A stretch of 64,000 bases of DNA from Malachius bipustulatus (Eukaryota > Arthropoda > Insecta > Coleoptera > Melyridae): contig OU342635.1 in NCBI GenBank assembly GCA_910589415.1, forward strand, positions 41,070,929 to 41,134,928, in the 5' to 3' direction. This document shows positions 49,140-59,760 of the stretch, piece by piece. Numbering within the stretch: position 1 is the first letter of the stretch; each line of letters opens with the position of its first letter. The notes beneath the pieces were generated by a model. It ran no database searches and was not told where the DNA came from. It saw nothing but the letters and a program-made list of their open reading frames with translations. A program made the position numbers and the translations under genes.

Positions 49140-49585
49140 TGTCGCATCTCTCTTTAGAGAGCGAGCTTCAGGAACTTCGTAGAAGGGAAAATGGGCAAGA
49201 TCTTTTTATAACAATACAGGTTTATTACTAACAAATGGTCTCAGGGGGTTACAAAATAGAAATAAAATATAAGTTCAGTCTACAAAAATCAATTACAATG
49301 GGTACTTACTTTATTCTCATGCTGCTCAGGGTCTATCTTGCCTCAGGGGTGCTCAAGGGTCAGCTCAAGGGAAATGTCACTAGATACCTTTTATCACTCA
49401 CTCGCCCCGTTGCCTTCTAACTTGCTTCACTGATCAATCGATTCTGTCTTGCCTTTAACTTTTTCATCATCGCATTAGGTATTACGAGTAATTCAAATTA
49501 CTGTGTTAGCATTTTTATACTGCGTTAGCATTTTTACAGTGCGTTAGCATTTTATATTTTATAGAGTTATATACAGTATGTGACA
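49140..49585. mobile_element. Probable solo LTR in unit B
   Basis: A 446-bp insert begins TGTCGCATCTCTC and ends CAGTATGTGACA, so it has the TG...CA ends of a retroviral-type LTR. ATAG flanks it on both sides (49136-49139 and 49586-49589). Unit A has the empty site (AGCAATAGCAAGGAGTAGC, near 36220). No internal gag-pol remains, so it would be the product of LTR-LTR recombination. The superfamily is not assigned. Confidence 0.6.
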
Positions 49586-50021
49586 ATAGCATGGAGTAGC
49601 ACCAAATGTAGCGATATTAATTTAAAACGGTGTTCCCTAGTTTAGCATAAAATACCTTATAGCAGTGGCGGCTCCTGGATTGCGAAGTAAGTGAAGTATG
49701 TATTGATTTTTCACACGACAAGGTCCGGTCAGCTCGATTTTTTTTGCAAAGACAGGTCAGCTCGAAAATTCAATTTTTGCAAACTCCGGTCAGCTTGAAG
49801 TTATTTTTTGAAGATATTTTCTTCAAACTATTATAAACTTCAAAAATATTGCTGCAAGGTCCAGATTGACAACGTTCGATCAGCTCGAAAATTCGATTTT
49901 GTCAAATCGAACCTTGTAAAACTGCGGACTTTTTTAGGGGTAGCCGCCAGGTAGAAAAATACCATCCATTTTATAACATAGGTGTTTTAGCATGCGTCCT
50001 TGATATTCTCAAGACCTGAAC

Positions 50022-50071
50022 CACAGAAAAGGTACAATTTATATTATTTATACAATTTATTCTATTCTGTG
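50022..50071. mobile_element. 50-bp micro-insertion with 7-bp direct repeat
   Basis: CCTGAAC occurs at 50015-50021 and again at 50072-50078, around a 50-bp piece that starts CACAGAA and ends TTCTGTG. Unit A has a single CCTGAAC with no insert (near 42110). It looks like a minimal transposition product, although strand-slippage repair is also possible. Confidence 0.55.
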
Positions 50072-50091
50072 CCTGAACTATTGAGAAGAAT

Positions 50092-52291
50092 CCCATACAG
50101 CACACCCAATAACGATTACGGTGTGTTTGCATTGTGACAATGTATCTAGAAGCAGACACAAGGTGACACAATTTTACGATGTAAACGTGCTACGTTTACA
50201 CACCTTAGGTACATAGGTATGCACAAAGGTTAAACGTCCGCCTCACAATGTAGTCACAGTATTCGATTTATATATACACAAAGTAAGTGATCTACAATGT
50301 GTCATCGTATGCTACCAGTGATTGTGTATTATACTTGCTCTGCATACACATTGTATTTGTCCTATTAATTTTGAATGTAAATGTACTATACCGTGTATAT
50401 GTAGCACTTTCGTCCCGTGTATACACACTACATAAAACTATACTTTTCATGAACTAGGGTGTACTTCAGGGAGATAAAAGTTTTGCAGCCTGACTTTTCG
50501 TATTCGTATTTTACCAATGAATTTATTGATTGTTACCTATTATCATTGTTATTTTGGGAACGAAAGGTCGGACTGCGAAACTTTTATTTTCCAGAAGTAT
50601 CTAGCTAGCTCAAGAAAGGTAGCTTTAAAATTGTTCCATTTTTCCTTCCATATAATATATCTTAGGTATGTCGTTATGTCTTTATGGAAGTTCTGTATTT
50701 CACTCTATATAGGTACCTATATGTAGTTACACTATTATAAAACATTATTATTTATGCAAATAAAAACAGAAGTAGGAATAAAACACTGGAATATTACAAA
50801 ACTTTTATAAAAATATCAAAATCTGTCAAAAACAACATAGTTAAAATGCAAAAATATAGGTATTATACATCGGCAGTCTTTGCGGCAGCCCTCTTCTCAG
50901 CCATTCTCCTCTTTTTTTAAATTTTCCCCGATCGTCACCGCCTGTAAATATACAAAATATTTCAGTGTTGAGGGACGAGAATTTTCATTAATTTTCTGCA
51001 ATTTAAGCAATAATAAAAAGTCCGGATTTATGTTATAAATCATCAGAAACACTATCACTTGCAGATTGTTTATACATATTATGCACAGTGCTATTACTTT
51101 TACGTGGTGTATACACAAAATTTAATAGCTATATTATAGGCTCTTCATATGCCTGAAATTTTGTTGGAAAAATGTATGGAAGTCGTTAAATTTAAAATTT
51201 CTAACAATCCAAAATTCAATACAATTAAGGTACATAAAACTTATAGGTAATAATCCAACGCGTATCTATGGATGTATGAACGGTAAATCACAATATTCTA
51301 ATAACGAATGTTTATACAACGTAAAGATCGTTTCATCAAAATGTTATTAATTTTAGGTACAAAAAGCATACAATAATATTAAACATTAAACGTTTCAACA
51401 TCAATAATAATAATCCTATATAGGAGTAATAACGTATTTAAAAACCTTTACTTACCTCATAAAATCCTTTTCAAGCTGCACACTCACACACAGAGAACAC
51501 TTCCGAGCTTCGAAATGAAATTAAAATGGCTGCTGGCACTGCTTTGCTTTACCACTCTTTTATAGAAATGCGTGAACACATGGTCGGTGTGCATACGATG
51601 ACTCTTATGCGCGCGCATGTTTGAGCACCAATGTAGACACAACAATACACAACTGTGGAGTGTATATATTGTTTTTTGTATTACGTGTAAATGTCGCACG
51701 TTTACAGAGTGTGTGCAGTAGACACAAGATACACAGTCAGTATGCATACACCAATCTGCTCGAATGTAGACACAACGAAACACAACTAAGGAGTGTATAT
51801 ATTGTTTTTTGTATTATGTGTAAATGTCGCACGTTTACAGGGTGTGTGCAGTAGACACAAGATACACAGTCAGTATGCATACACCAATCTGCTCGAATGT
51901 AGACACAACGAAACACAACTAAGGAGTGTATATATGGTGCTTTGTATTATGTGTATACGACGCATTTTTACATGGTGCGTACAGTAGGCACAAATAATAT
52001 TTAAAGCATCACACATACATATGACTTATACGTTGTGGGTATCATGTACGGACGTCAAATTTCATCATTTAAATAGTTATTTTTTACGTCATATAAAAAT
52101 GTTTTGAATCTTAATTGCATACAGTATACAATGATTAGACACTGTATCACATAATTATATCGATATAAAAATAGGTGTATCTCATTTGTGTATGTCATTA
52201 CTAGATCAATAATTCGATCCACATTAACGTCTTTTGTTTCTCAAGTGTTTATCTTGTAGAGACGTAATTTTATTTGGACGTGCTGTATGGG
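50092..52291. mobile_element. 2.2 kb TIR element (CCCATACAGCAC ends), unit B only
   Basis: The inverted termini are CCCATACAGCAC at 50092 and GTGCTGTATGGG ending at 52291. Unit A has the uninterrupted site (GAGAAGAATATGCC, near 42124), and comparison gives AT as the shared target dinucleotide. The interior has no transposase and contains a three-copy tandem repeat. It is a non-autonomous DNA element of unknown superfamily. Confidence 0.7.
51632..51995. repeat. Three-copy 133-bp tandem repeat
   Basis: TGTAGACACAAC starts at 51632, 51765 and 51898, exactly 133 bp apart. Each is followed by ACACAACT, GGAGTGTATATAT and GTATTA(C/T)GTGTA. The first two intervals are nearly identical and the third is diverged. 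It lies inside the 2.2 kb element. Frames on both strands here are repeat translation. Confidence 0.88.
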
Positions 52292-53387
52292 ATATGCCTG
52301 GTTCCGGGTTTCAGACGATAGACGCATATGCAAGTTTGAGTCTCACATGTGTCTGAAAAAGTAATTGAAGCGGAAATATCTCTACTATAATCTGAACGGC
52401 CAAAAGATATAGTAATAAAGCTGCGCGGAAATTATGGGATGGGCCTAGCGTACCTGTCACAAAGAACGTTTCACAGTGTAACAAGAGTCGGTAGTGTAGA
52501 ACAATTTCCGCTGTTGCCAGATTTTAAATCTGATCTTGAAAAATAAAGACTGTTTTTTACTAAAATTACAAATAAATTTGTAATGTAAGAGAGTAGTAAG
52601 TAAGTTCACGAGACTCGTAAAAGAAAAGTAGTTTTACGAAATCATAACTTCGTGCTTGAGACAGGTAACAAATCAGAATTGTTAAATTTTGTATAAAACA
52701 AAACGAACTGTCATGATTATTTTGTAAAACTATTTAGGTACCTACACGCATTTTAGGAGCCTTGTGTTATTATAGTAGGTAAGTGGTATAAGTACCTATA
52801 GATTAGGTGATTTTCCATGACAAACGATTAGGCATGCTTCTTAAATTTGCCAGCTTATTAACATTTCGCAACTGCACCGCATGATCTCCGTGAGTTACCA
52901 ATCTTCTTAGCTTTTATGGTTGTTTTAAAATATCTACCAAAACCTATTGATAGTTTCCTAGAAGCAGCAGGAAACATAATTTAATTTCGGTACTGTCTTA
53001 TCTTATCAGCATTATTTATAAAAAACGTATTGTTTATAAATTCATTAATAGAGGTGTTTTTGAGTCATTAATTCGGTAAGCCAAGCAAATAAAGCGAAAG
53101 GAGCGTTCAATCATAATTTTGTTATCTTTCTGGTTTTATTAAAATGTAAAATCGGATCGTACTGTCAACTTTACAACCCAGCATTTCTCTATACAAATAG
53201 TGCAGCGTGGTTCAAAAATATTGAGCTAAACCACGTGCTCGTGAGTTGTGAATTATTATGGCGACCAAATCTTCATATTAAAAATAAAATACTTTCTGGC
53301 AAAAGTCGTGAAATTATTAATAATGTTTTTATGTATTTTGCTAATGAAAAAGTGAATGGTGGGCCTGTTATAGCAATCGAGAAGGTA

Positions 53388-53711
53388 GTAGTAGTAGTAT
53401 GGTGGGTTGGGGTGGTACACCCCAAGCGACTAGGCCACCGAGGGCCCTTTTCGCCTTAACCGAACCATGGTGAAACTCCTACTCGAACCTCCCCGACCTT
53501 TTAATAAAGGCCAGAAGGTTGTTGTATGAGAGGAGTTTCATTTCTTCCTCTTGTAGCTCCTCAGACCCAAAGATGTTGAGCCTGAGGTTACTGTATACCT
53601 CGCATACGCCCACATAATGGTGGGAGTCCTCGTCATCCATTCCGCATTTAGGGCAGACCGGGTCCCAAGTGACCCCCATCACTTGCAGGTGTCTGTTCAG
53701 ACTGCTGTGAC
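53388..53711 (-). mobile_element. LINE 3' fragment with (TAC)n tail and 10-bp target duplication
   Basis: CGAGAAGGTA occurs at 53378-53387 and 53712-53721, around a 324-bp insert. On the minus strand this reads LGHSSLNRHLQVMGV, a Cys-His knuckle (CPKCGMDDEDSHHYVGVC) and a stop at 53479-53481, then a UTR ending in (TAC)n. This is the C-terminus of an RNase H-bearing LINE. It is 5'-truncated to its last ~80 codons and disrupts the transposase N-terminal region. Confidence 0.82.
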
Positions 53712-54139
53712 CGAGAAGGTACAAGAACGCGTGTCCTCGGCAACAGGGGTAAGTTTGAGATCAGTGAGAAGAATTATTGGTGAAAGTAAACAAGTCGGCA
53801 TTAAATCGCCCAGTACAAAATGGGATAGACCTGCATCAAAAACTGACCTCGATGATTTTGATCAAGGATTGTTGCGAACAATAATTCATAATTTTCACGT
53901 GACTGAAAAAACAACACCGTCCTTAAAAAAAAATAGCTCAGAAATTTTGTGAAGATAGTGGGTACACTGGGTCAAAAGAAATCATAAGGCGCATTATCCA
54001 TAAATTAGGGTTCCACTGGCGCAAAACAAAAACTAATCGATGTTTATTGATGGAGAAGCAGGAAATACATTTCTTGCGACTTCAGTTTTTAAGAAGTATG
54101 AGAGACTTTAGGTCTGAAGGAAGAAACATTGTATGTATA

Positions 54140-54859
54140 CAGGGTGTTGATTTTCAAAGCGGGCCATAGGGGATTAGCATTGCGAAAGTGGTTTTTGAGG
54201 ATTCCTGCTCGCCGTTTAAACTGACAGAAATGGTTTTGGTATCAAAATGAAGCTAAAATTATTGCGCATAACGCTTCATATCAGAAATTAATTTAATTTC
54301 ACGTTGTTTTCTAAAATTCTTCAGTAAAAATTCAAGTAATTGTTAATGTGTAATCACAAAATAGCATGCCTTGCCTAAACAATAATGACGTTTCTACGTT
54401 TTGACAATCCAATAATAAAACTTTTCAAGTCAGTAGGTAATAATAAAGTCTGGTTCTATTTAACCCTCCTGTAACTGGCTACACTGTAGTAGGTTTTCAC
54501 CATAAAGACTCTTTCTTGGTTTGTATAACTTATTTTTAAAGAGAACCAGACTTTATTATTACCTACTGACTTAAAAAGTTTTATTATTGGATTGTCAAAA
54601 CGTAGAAACGTCATTATTGTTTAGGCAAGGCATGCTATTTTGTGATTGAACATTAACAATTACTTGAATTTTTACTGAAGAATTTTAGAAAACAACGTGA
54701 AATTAAATTAATTTCTGATGTGAAGCGTTATGCGCAATAATTTTAGCTTCATTTTGATACCAAAACCATTTCTGTCAGTTTAAACGGCGAGCAGGAATCC
54801 TCAAAAACCACTTTCGCAATGCTAATCCCCTATGGCCCGCTTTGAAAATCAACACCCTG
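54140..54859. mobile_element. Foldback MITE inserted in transposase catalytic region
   Basis: Near-perfect inverted arms of about 315 bp run from CAGGGTGTTGATTTTCAAAG (54140) to CTTTGAAAATCAACACCCTG (ending 54859), with TA on each side (54138-54139 and 54860-54861). The spacer is about 54457-54540. It splits the transposase just before the first catalytic Asp. The high arm identity suggests it is one of the younger insertions in the window. Confidence 0.9.
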
Positions 54860-55789
54860 TATATGGATGAAACATATATTCATGCTTCTCACACCCATAA
54901 AAAATCATGGAACGATGATACGTCATACGTCTCTAGGTCTGAAACAACCTGTCTCAAAAGGACAACGACTTGTCATCATCCATGCCAGGCGGAGAGAATG
55001 GCTTCATACCCAATGCATATGTGCGCTTTAAATCAAAAACAAAGTCTGGTGATTATCATGATGACATGAATTTTACAAATTACAAGAAGTGGCTAGAGAC
55101 ACAACTTATCCCAAATTTACCAGCCCGAAGTGTACTCGTCATCGATAACGCACCATATCATAACGTGCAAGTTAATAAGGCAGCCACTTCGATTTGTAAA
55201 AAGGCAGATATGCAGCAATGGTTGCGGGATAAGCAAATACCTTTTGACAAAGGTCTATTTAAGCCGGAGCTCTATAGATTAATTAAGTTAAATAAGCCCA
55301 TCCACAAAATGTTCCAGATTGACCAAATTTTACAGCTGCATGGCCACAATGTCTTACGTCTTCCACCGTACCATCCAGGCCTAAACCCAATCGAGCTAGT
55401 GTGAGCGGATATGAAACATTACGTTGCAGAAAAAAATGTTACACCCGCTTATCAACATGTTCAGGACTTATGTAACGAATTTTTCGCAGCCTACACAGCT
55501 GAAAAGTGGTCAAATAAGTGCCGTCATGCCAAGAAATTTGAAGAAGAGCTTATGGCCAAAGAAGATCCCATGGACATTGTGGTGGAGAATTTAGTTATTC
55601 AAATGGGAGGCGTCGACGATGACGAAGATACCGAAAGTGACGACAGTAGTAGTGATAATGAACCGCTATCAGATGCAGATAATAGCATATCGGAGACGGG
55701 CTAGAAAATACGTAGGTGAATTTGAATTACAAATAATAATTTTTGTATTGAGTAATCGTTGATTCTCCTAAGTCGATTGAGCTATAACT

Positions 55790-56085
55790 TTTTTTTATTG
55801 AAAATGCACATGCACTGCAGGGAAATCCCTATGACGCTCTGGGAGCCTTGCATGAACGGAGATATCGATTCACGTTGGCCTTGAATCTCTGTAGGTTGTA
55901 TACTTTGGGAAACACGCCCTTTGGAATGCTATTCCAAAGTGATGCGGTTCTATACATAAAAGAAGTCTGAAATAGGGTGGTACGAGGTGTAACGAGCTGA
56001 ACCTGATACGGATGAGCGTCTGCGGCTCGACGTGTATTTCTGCCCGGTCTTATTCTTGGTGGGATCAAGCATCTGAATTGCTATA
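55790..56085 (-). mobile_element. LINE 3' end fragment (RTASLWNSIP C-terminus)
   Basis: The minus-strand frame ends at 55829 with MYRTASLWNSIPKGVF, then VYNLQRFKANVNRYL. The RTAxLWNSIP...LxxFKxNVNRYL pattern is the standard C-terminus of Jockey/CR1-like RT proteins. An AATAAA precedes an A-run at about 55792. Only about 80 codons remain. Confidence 0.72.
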
Positions 56086-56533
56086 CTAAATTAATCATTT
56101 TTTACTTGATCTTTTGAGTAAAAAAAGTCTTTTGAAAATTTTGAAAAATATGAAAATAAATTCACAAGCTGGTGTTACCAGCACCAGTGACTCACTAAAG
56201 TAATAAAATTCCGTATTTTAACATTAATTACAGAACATTCATTTTTAGTTTAACTTTGATACTCAGTGTATCGACCACAGGCATGTTATCGTGTAGTGTA
56301 TCGATAAGGCCACCTTATCTGATGTGTCGACCTGTCCAGGAGTCAATTTGTGCTGTGTGCATCTGACGTCGGCTATCCTCATTACTTCCGCCCACTTACA
56401 TTCAAATACCCAATAACAGGGATTGTGTTGGAAAATGGGTGTTATCCTAAAATTTCCGCGCAGCTTTATTACTATATCTTTTGGCCGTTCACGGTATAGT
56501 ACGGAAAATGAAACCTAGAACCTTATAGGTATG

Positions 56534-57968
56534 TAGTGGCGTGTGTGAGTCGGACGAACATGTAAATATTTTGAGCCGGAACAAGATTACTTCCCCCCCT
56601 CCCCCCGTTTACGAGGATGCTGAACAGGATGCCGTTGTCAGAATTTCTCTTTGGGGTTGCGCAACCCCTCAAAACGGCCAAAAACCACCCCCTAGAGAGA
56701 TAAACCGCGCTTCAATCCATTTCCCGGCAATAAAACCTTCCCCCCGTTTTTGAGGATGCCCCGACCAACCCCTCCACCGGCCAATACTCACCCCCGAAAT
56801 GGGTGATTTTTTTTATGTATATGTAGGCCAAACGATGGACTTTTTCGAAAAACTTTTTGAAAATTCAAGTACAGAATCACAGTGGCCATAATTCAAAATT
56901 ATTTTGGAGTATAAAGAGTGTCCCATATGACAGTGACATATCAAAGTTATGTTTTTTTAAATGGAATGCTCCTATGTTATTGCATTTTTAGATTGTCTGA
57001 GAAGAGAAAATAAGATTGCCTTTTATAGTTGGTGTTTAAATTCAGAAGTTTTTGAGTTATAAACAAGTGAAAATCGTCATTTTTTAAGTTCAAAAAGTAC
57101 AACGAAAACGGCTAAAGATAGAGAAAAACGGCTTACATGTCCTTATTTTAACTTTTCATGTACTATCCTATGATGTAGATGAAATGTTTATACAGGGTGA
57201 TAAAAAATTTGAAAAAATCTGAGATTTTTCCACGCGTCGCCAAATAAAAAAATCAAAGAAAGTATAAATGTTTCTATACCATAGGATAATACATAAAAAG
57301 TTAAAATAGGGACATGTAAGCCGTTTTTCTCTATCTTGAACCGTTTTCGTTGTACAGGGCCTTGAACTCGAAAAATGACGATTTTCACTTATTTATAACT
57401 CAAAAACTTCTGAATTTAAACACCAACTGTAAAAGCCAATCTTATTTCCTCTTCTCAGACAATCTAAAAATGCAATAACATAGGAGCATTCCATTTAAAA
57501 AAACATAACTTTGATATGTCACTGTCATATGGGACACTCTTTATACTCCAAAATAATTTTGAATTATGGCCATTGTGATTCTGTACTTGAATTTTCAAAA
57601 AGTTTTTCGAAAAAGTCCATCGTTTGGCCTACATATACATAAAAAAATCACCCATTTCGGGGGCGAGTATTGACCGGTGGAGGGGTTGGTCGGGGTCGCA
57701 CGCAATGTCCAGCACCTCCATTGTGCTCAGCATCCTCGAAACCGGGGGGGAAGGTATTTTTTTGCAGGGAAATGGATTGAAGCGCGGTTTATTATCTCTC
57801 TAGGGGGTGGTTTTTGGCCGTTTTGAGGGATTGCGCAACCCCAAAGAGAAATTCTAACAACGGCATCGTGTTCAGCATCCTCGAAAACGGGGGGGGGGGG
57901 AGTAATCTTGTTCCGACTCAAAATATTTACAATTTTTGGGGTTTTTTTCCGACTCACACACGCTACTA
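56534..57968. mobile_element. 1.4 kb foldback with 3-bp ATG target duplication, unit B
   Basis: The arms are about 650-700 bp each. The left starts TAGTGGCGTGTGTGAGTCGG and the right ends CCGACTCACACACGCTACTA. ATG lies at 56531-56533 and again at 57969-57971, and unit A shows the same site with a single ATG (GGTATGAGTCAG, near 42263). C-run and G-run blocks in the arms, and the plus and minus frames encoding ILSRNKITxPPPPVxEDAEx, are mirror images and not genes. The 3-bp duplication separates it from the TA-type MITEs. Confidence 0.9.
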
Positions 57969-58129
57969 ATGAGTCAAATACGGTTTTCTTGTTTGAAGCA
58001 CGAATAAAAAGAGTTTGTAATCAAATGTCACTCCCAAATCGAGGAAAGTTGATGAACTGTCAATCAATCTGTCACTCGATCTAAATGTTCACGAAGCTGT
58101 AAGAAATCATCTACTTTTTTAACAGACAA

Positions 58130-58600
58130 AAAATATTTAGATCATCGACATAAAGCAGAAAAGGCACTTCCAATTCATTGGAGATATCGTTAATGAATAT
58201 ATTGAAGAGCAGCCGTCCGAGCACCGAACCCTGCGGGACCCCTAGCTGACGAAAGCTCACCAGATTTATGGCCATTTACTTCGACATAATTGCATTCTGT
58301 CTGACAGGCAGCTTCGCAGAAGATTCAAATTTCGGAGCGAGAGACCCGCATTATTACTCAGTTTCGCAACCAAAATATTGTGATCAATTCCATGGAATTT
58401 CAAATAATAGAGATAGGCCTGTAATTATGAATGTCTTCCTTTGCTCCCTTTTTAAATAGTGGTTTACTCTCGGATTTCTTATTCCATGTGTCCGGGAAGA
58501 TAGCCTGCTGTTTAATCGAGATATTGTAAATAATTACCAAGGATCTCGCAAGTACAGTTGCACGGTCTCTCAAAATGCAAGGTCCAGTAGTTAGGTTGGA
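58130..58600 (-). pseudogene. Decayed LINE reverse transcriptase fragment
   Basis: On the minus strand, in changing frames: IIYNISIKQQAIFPDTWNKK, PLFKKGAKEDIHNYRPISII, HGIDHNILVAKLSNN, then LGVPQGSVLGRLLFNIFIND and LLYVDDLNIF (catalytic YVDD near 58147). This is the RT palm with an internal deletion between the NYRPIS and DHNIL boxes. It interrupts unit B between blocks that are adjacent in unit A (near 42410 and 42470). Confidence 0.78.
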
Positions 58601-59136
58601 CTTGATACGTTTTAGTGTCCCCAGAGTAATCCACTCTCGCTAAAATATGAAATGGAGAAAAAACGCGCGGAAAAAAACGAACTTCAAGTAACAATGCTTA
58701 GGAATTAACCTTAAGTTATTAACTTATTATTAATGTCCTAAGGGGAAAAACTGTTTCAAGGTTTATTGATTAAAGCGGTTGCCAATCCAATTAGTTATAA
58801 AATTACTTGATTCTACAGTAACGGATATGTACCTACATCATGGTTGCAATATTCAGAGTTATCGAAAAGAAGTTTAATACCATAAATTTGTCCCTCAATT
58901 TACCGTACAATCAACAATCAACTGCATTTAATAATGTTCGATGTTCCTGTCTGTAAGTATATCCTTTTACATGTTCTCATTTTTCAATCATGGTAGTAGA
59001 GGAGTTTTTTCTTCCAGTAGAGAGACGTGATTCTTTTCATCCCCAGAAGCGATAGCATTAGATACTCTTATAACAGTTCAAGTTAGGCACTTGTAAGAAA
59101 CCTTTATACGTTTAGTTTCAGTTTCTGAAAAAAGAA

Positions 59137-59350
59137 ATGACCTCTCTTGAAGAAGAAATGACTGAAAAAAAGCAAGAAATTACAATTCTTCGATCTTGTC
59201 TCAAATCCCTCCAGTTACATTTTCTTTGGCCGAAGACAAGCGAAGAACTTTCTCCTGGAATTAATTACACGATCAAAGCGTTCGCAAATATTGCGTTTCC
59301 TTGTATCTTGCTGATAACGTCACTGTTACATATCATTTATGTAAAAACGA
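59137..59350 (+). CDS. Odorant receptor C, exon 1 only
   Basis: ATG at 59137, 71 codons plus one base, then a GTAAGT donor at 59351, with the same phase-1 end as OR A and B. MTSLEEEMTEKKQEITILRS is followed by the shared HFLWPKTSEELSPGINYTIK and the first helix. About 80 bp of the 5' flank (CAGAAGCGATAGCATTAGAT onward) also resembles the OR A upstream sequence. It points away from OR B. No exon 2 was found in the next 4.6 kb, which is filled by a foldback and a LINE. It is therefore either the start of a gene with a long intron continuing beyond 64 kb, or an orphan exon. Confidence 0.7.
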
Positions 59351-59760
59351 GTAAGTCTGTATTTTCATTAATAGTGGAGAGGGTCTATCAAAAAAAGGCT
59401 CCATCCGCCTTGGACTCGATAATTTTTTTTTATTTTTTTTTCATAAAGTTGGACCCCCTCTTCATTTTGGTGGCATTTTCAAAAATTTAATCGACGCCCT
59501 GGCGGAGAAATGTGCATGCGAAGACATCGGCAATGGGTTTTTTGCACATAACTCGCTAAATTCAACTCTGAGCATAGTAAATATCCTGTCAAAAAATGAA
59601 GAGCTCTCGAAGACGCGTAATTTGAACTTTGACTGGTCCAAATCGGTCAAACGGTTCTCGAGATATCGCATTTTCAATTTTAAGGCCCTTTCTTCAGAGT
59701 TCCGCCGCGGTGCGAATACACCGCCGTCCGTGTTCGCGTGTTTTGCATGGAAAAAATCGA

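Larger units (their letters stand above)
53256..55704 (+). pseudogene. DD82E transposase, second lineage, multiply interrupted
   Basis: The N-terminal part (KNKILSGKSREIINNVFMYF near 53280) is split from the helix-turn-helix (VQERVSSATGVSLRSVRRII, 53720) by a LINE fragment. A frame slip near 53925 precedes the helper region (GSKEIIRRIIHKLGFHWRK, 53965). A foldback then separates this from the catalytic core, which shows YMDETYIHASHTHK, SGDYHDDMNF, VLVIDNAPYH (55135) and LPPYHPGLNPIEL (55355-55400). By direct count 82 residues lie between the second Asp and the Glu. A TGA (55402-55404) stands where the family has Trp. The acidic C-terminus (DDDEDTESDD) ends at 55704. At least two more frame slips occur near 54930 and 54990. 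It is in the same clan as the unit A transposase but clearly diverged from it. Confidence 0.85.
52393..56491 (+). mobile_element. Second DD82E/Sailor-type DNA transposon, unit B
   Basis: Perfect 41-bp inverted repeats: TGAACGGCCAAAAGATATAG... at 52393-52433 and its exact complement at 56451-56491. Both edges abut a TATA sequence, so the TA-type target duplication is ambiguous by one step. Unit A has no insert at this point (near 42220). It encloses a transposase pseudogene and three later insertions: a LINE tail (53388-53711), a foldback (54140-54859) and a second LINE tail (55790-56085). The TIRs differ completely from those of the unit A element. Confidence 0.85.
42906..59060. repeat. Tandem segmental duplication, unit B
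   Basis: The direct partner of unit A in the same orientation. Its own insertions include LINE debris in the 43.3-44.4 kb MITE, an unclassified piece at 48.47-48.99 kb, a solo LTR, a 50-bp micro-insertion, the 50.1-52.3 kb element, the second DD82E transposon and a 1.4 kb foldback. It ends about 80 bp upstream of an inverted third OR first exon. Confidence 0.88.

Noticed and set aside
51484..51987. Cys/His-rich frames on both strands suggesting a repeat protein
   Set aside because: They follow the 133-bp tandem repeat exactly and have no start, splice or domain support.
56541..57957. Two similar proline-rich frames, one on each strand
   Set aside because: They are mirror images of the two foldback arms, not a gene pair.
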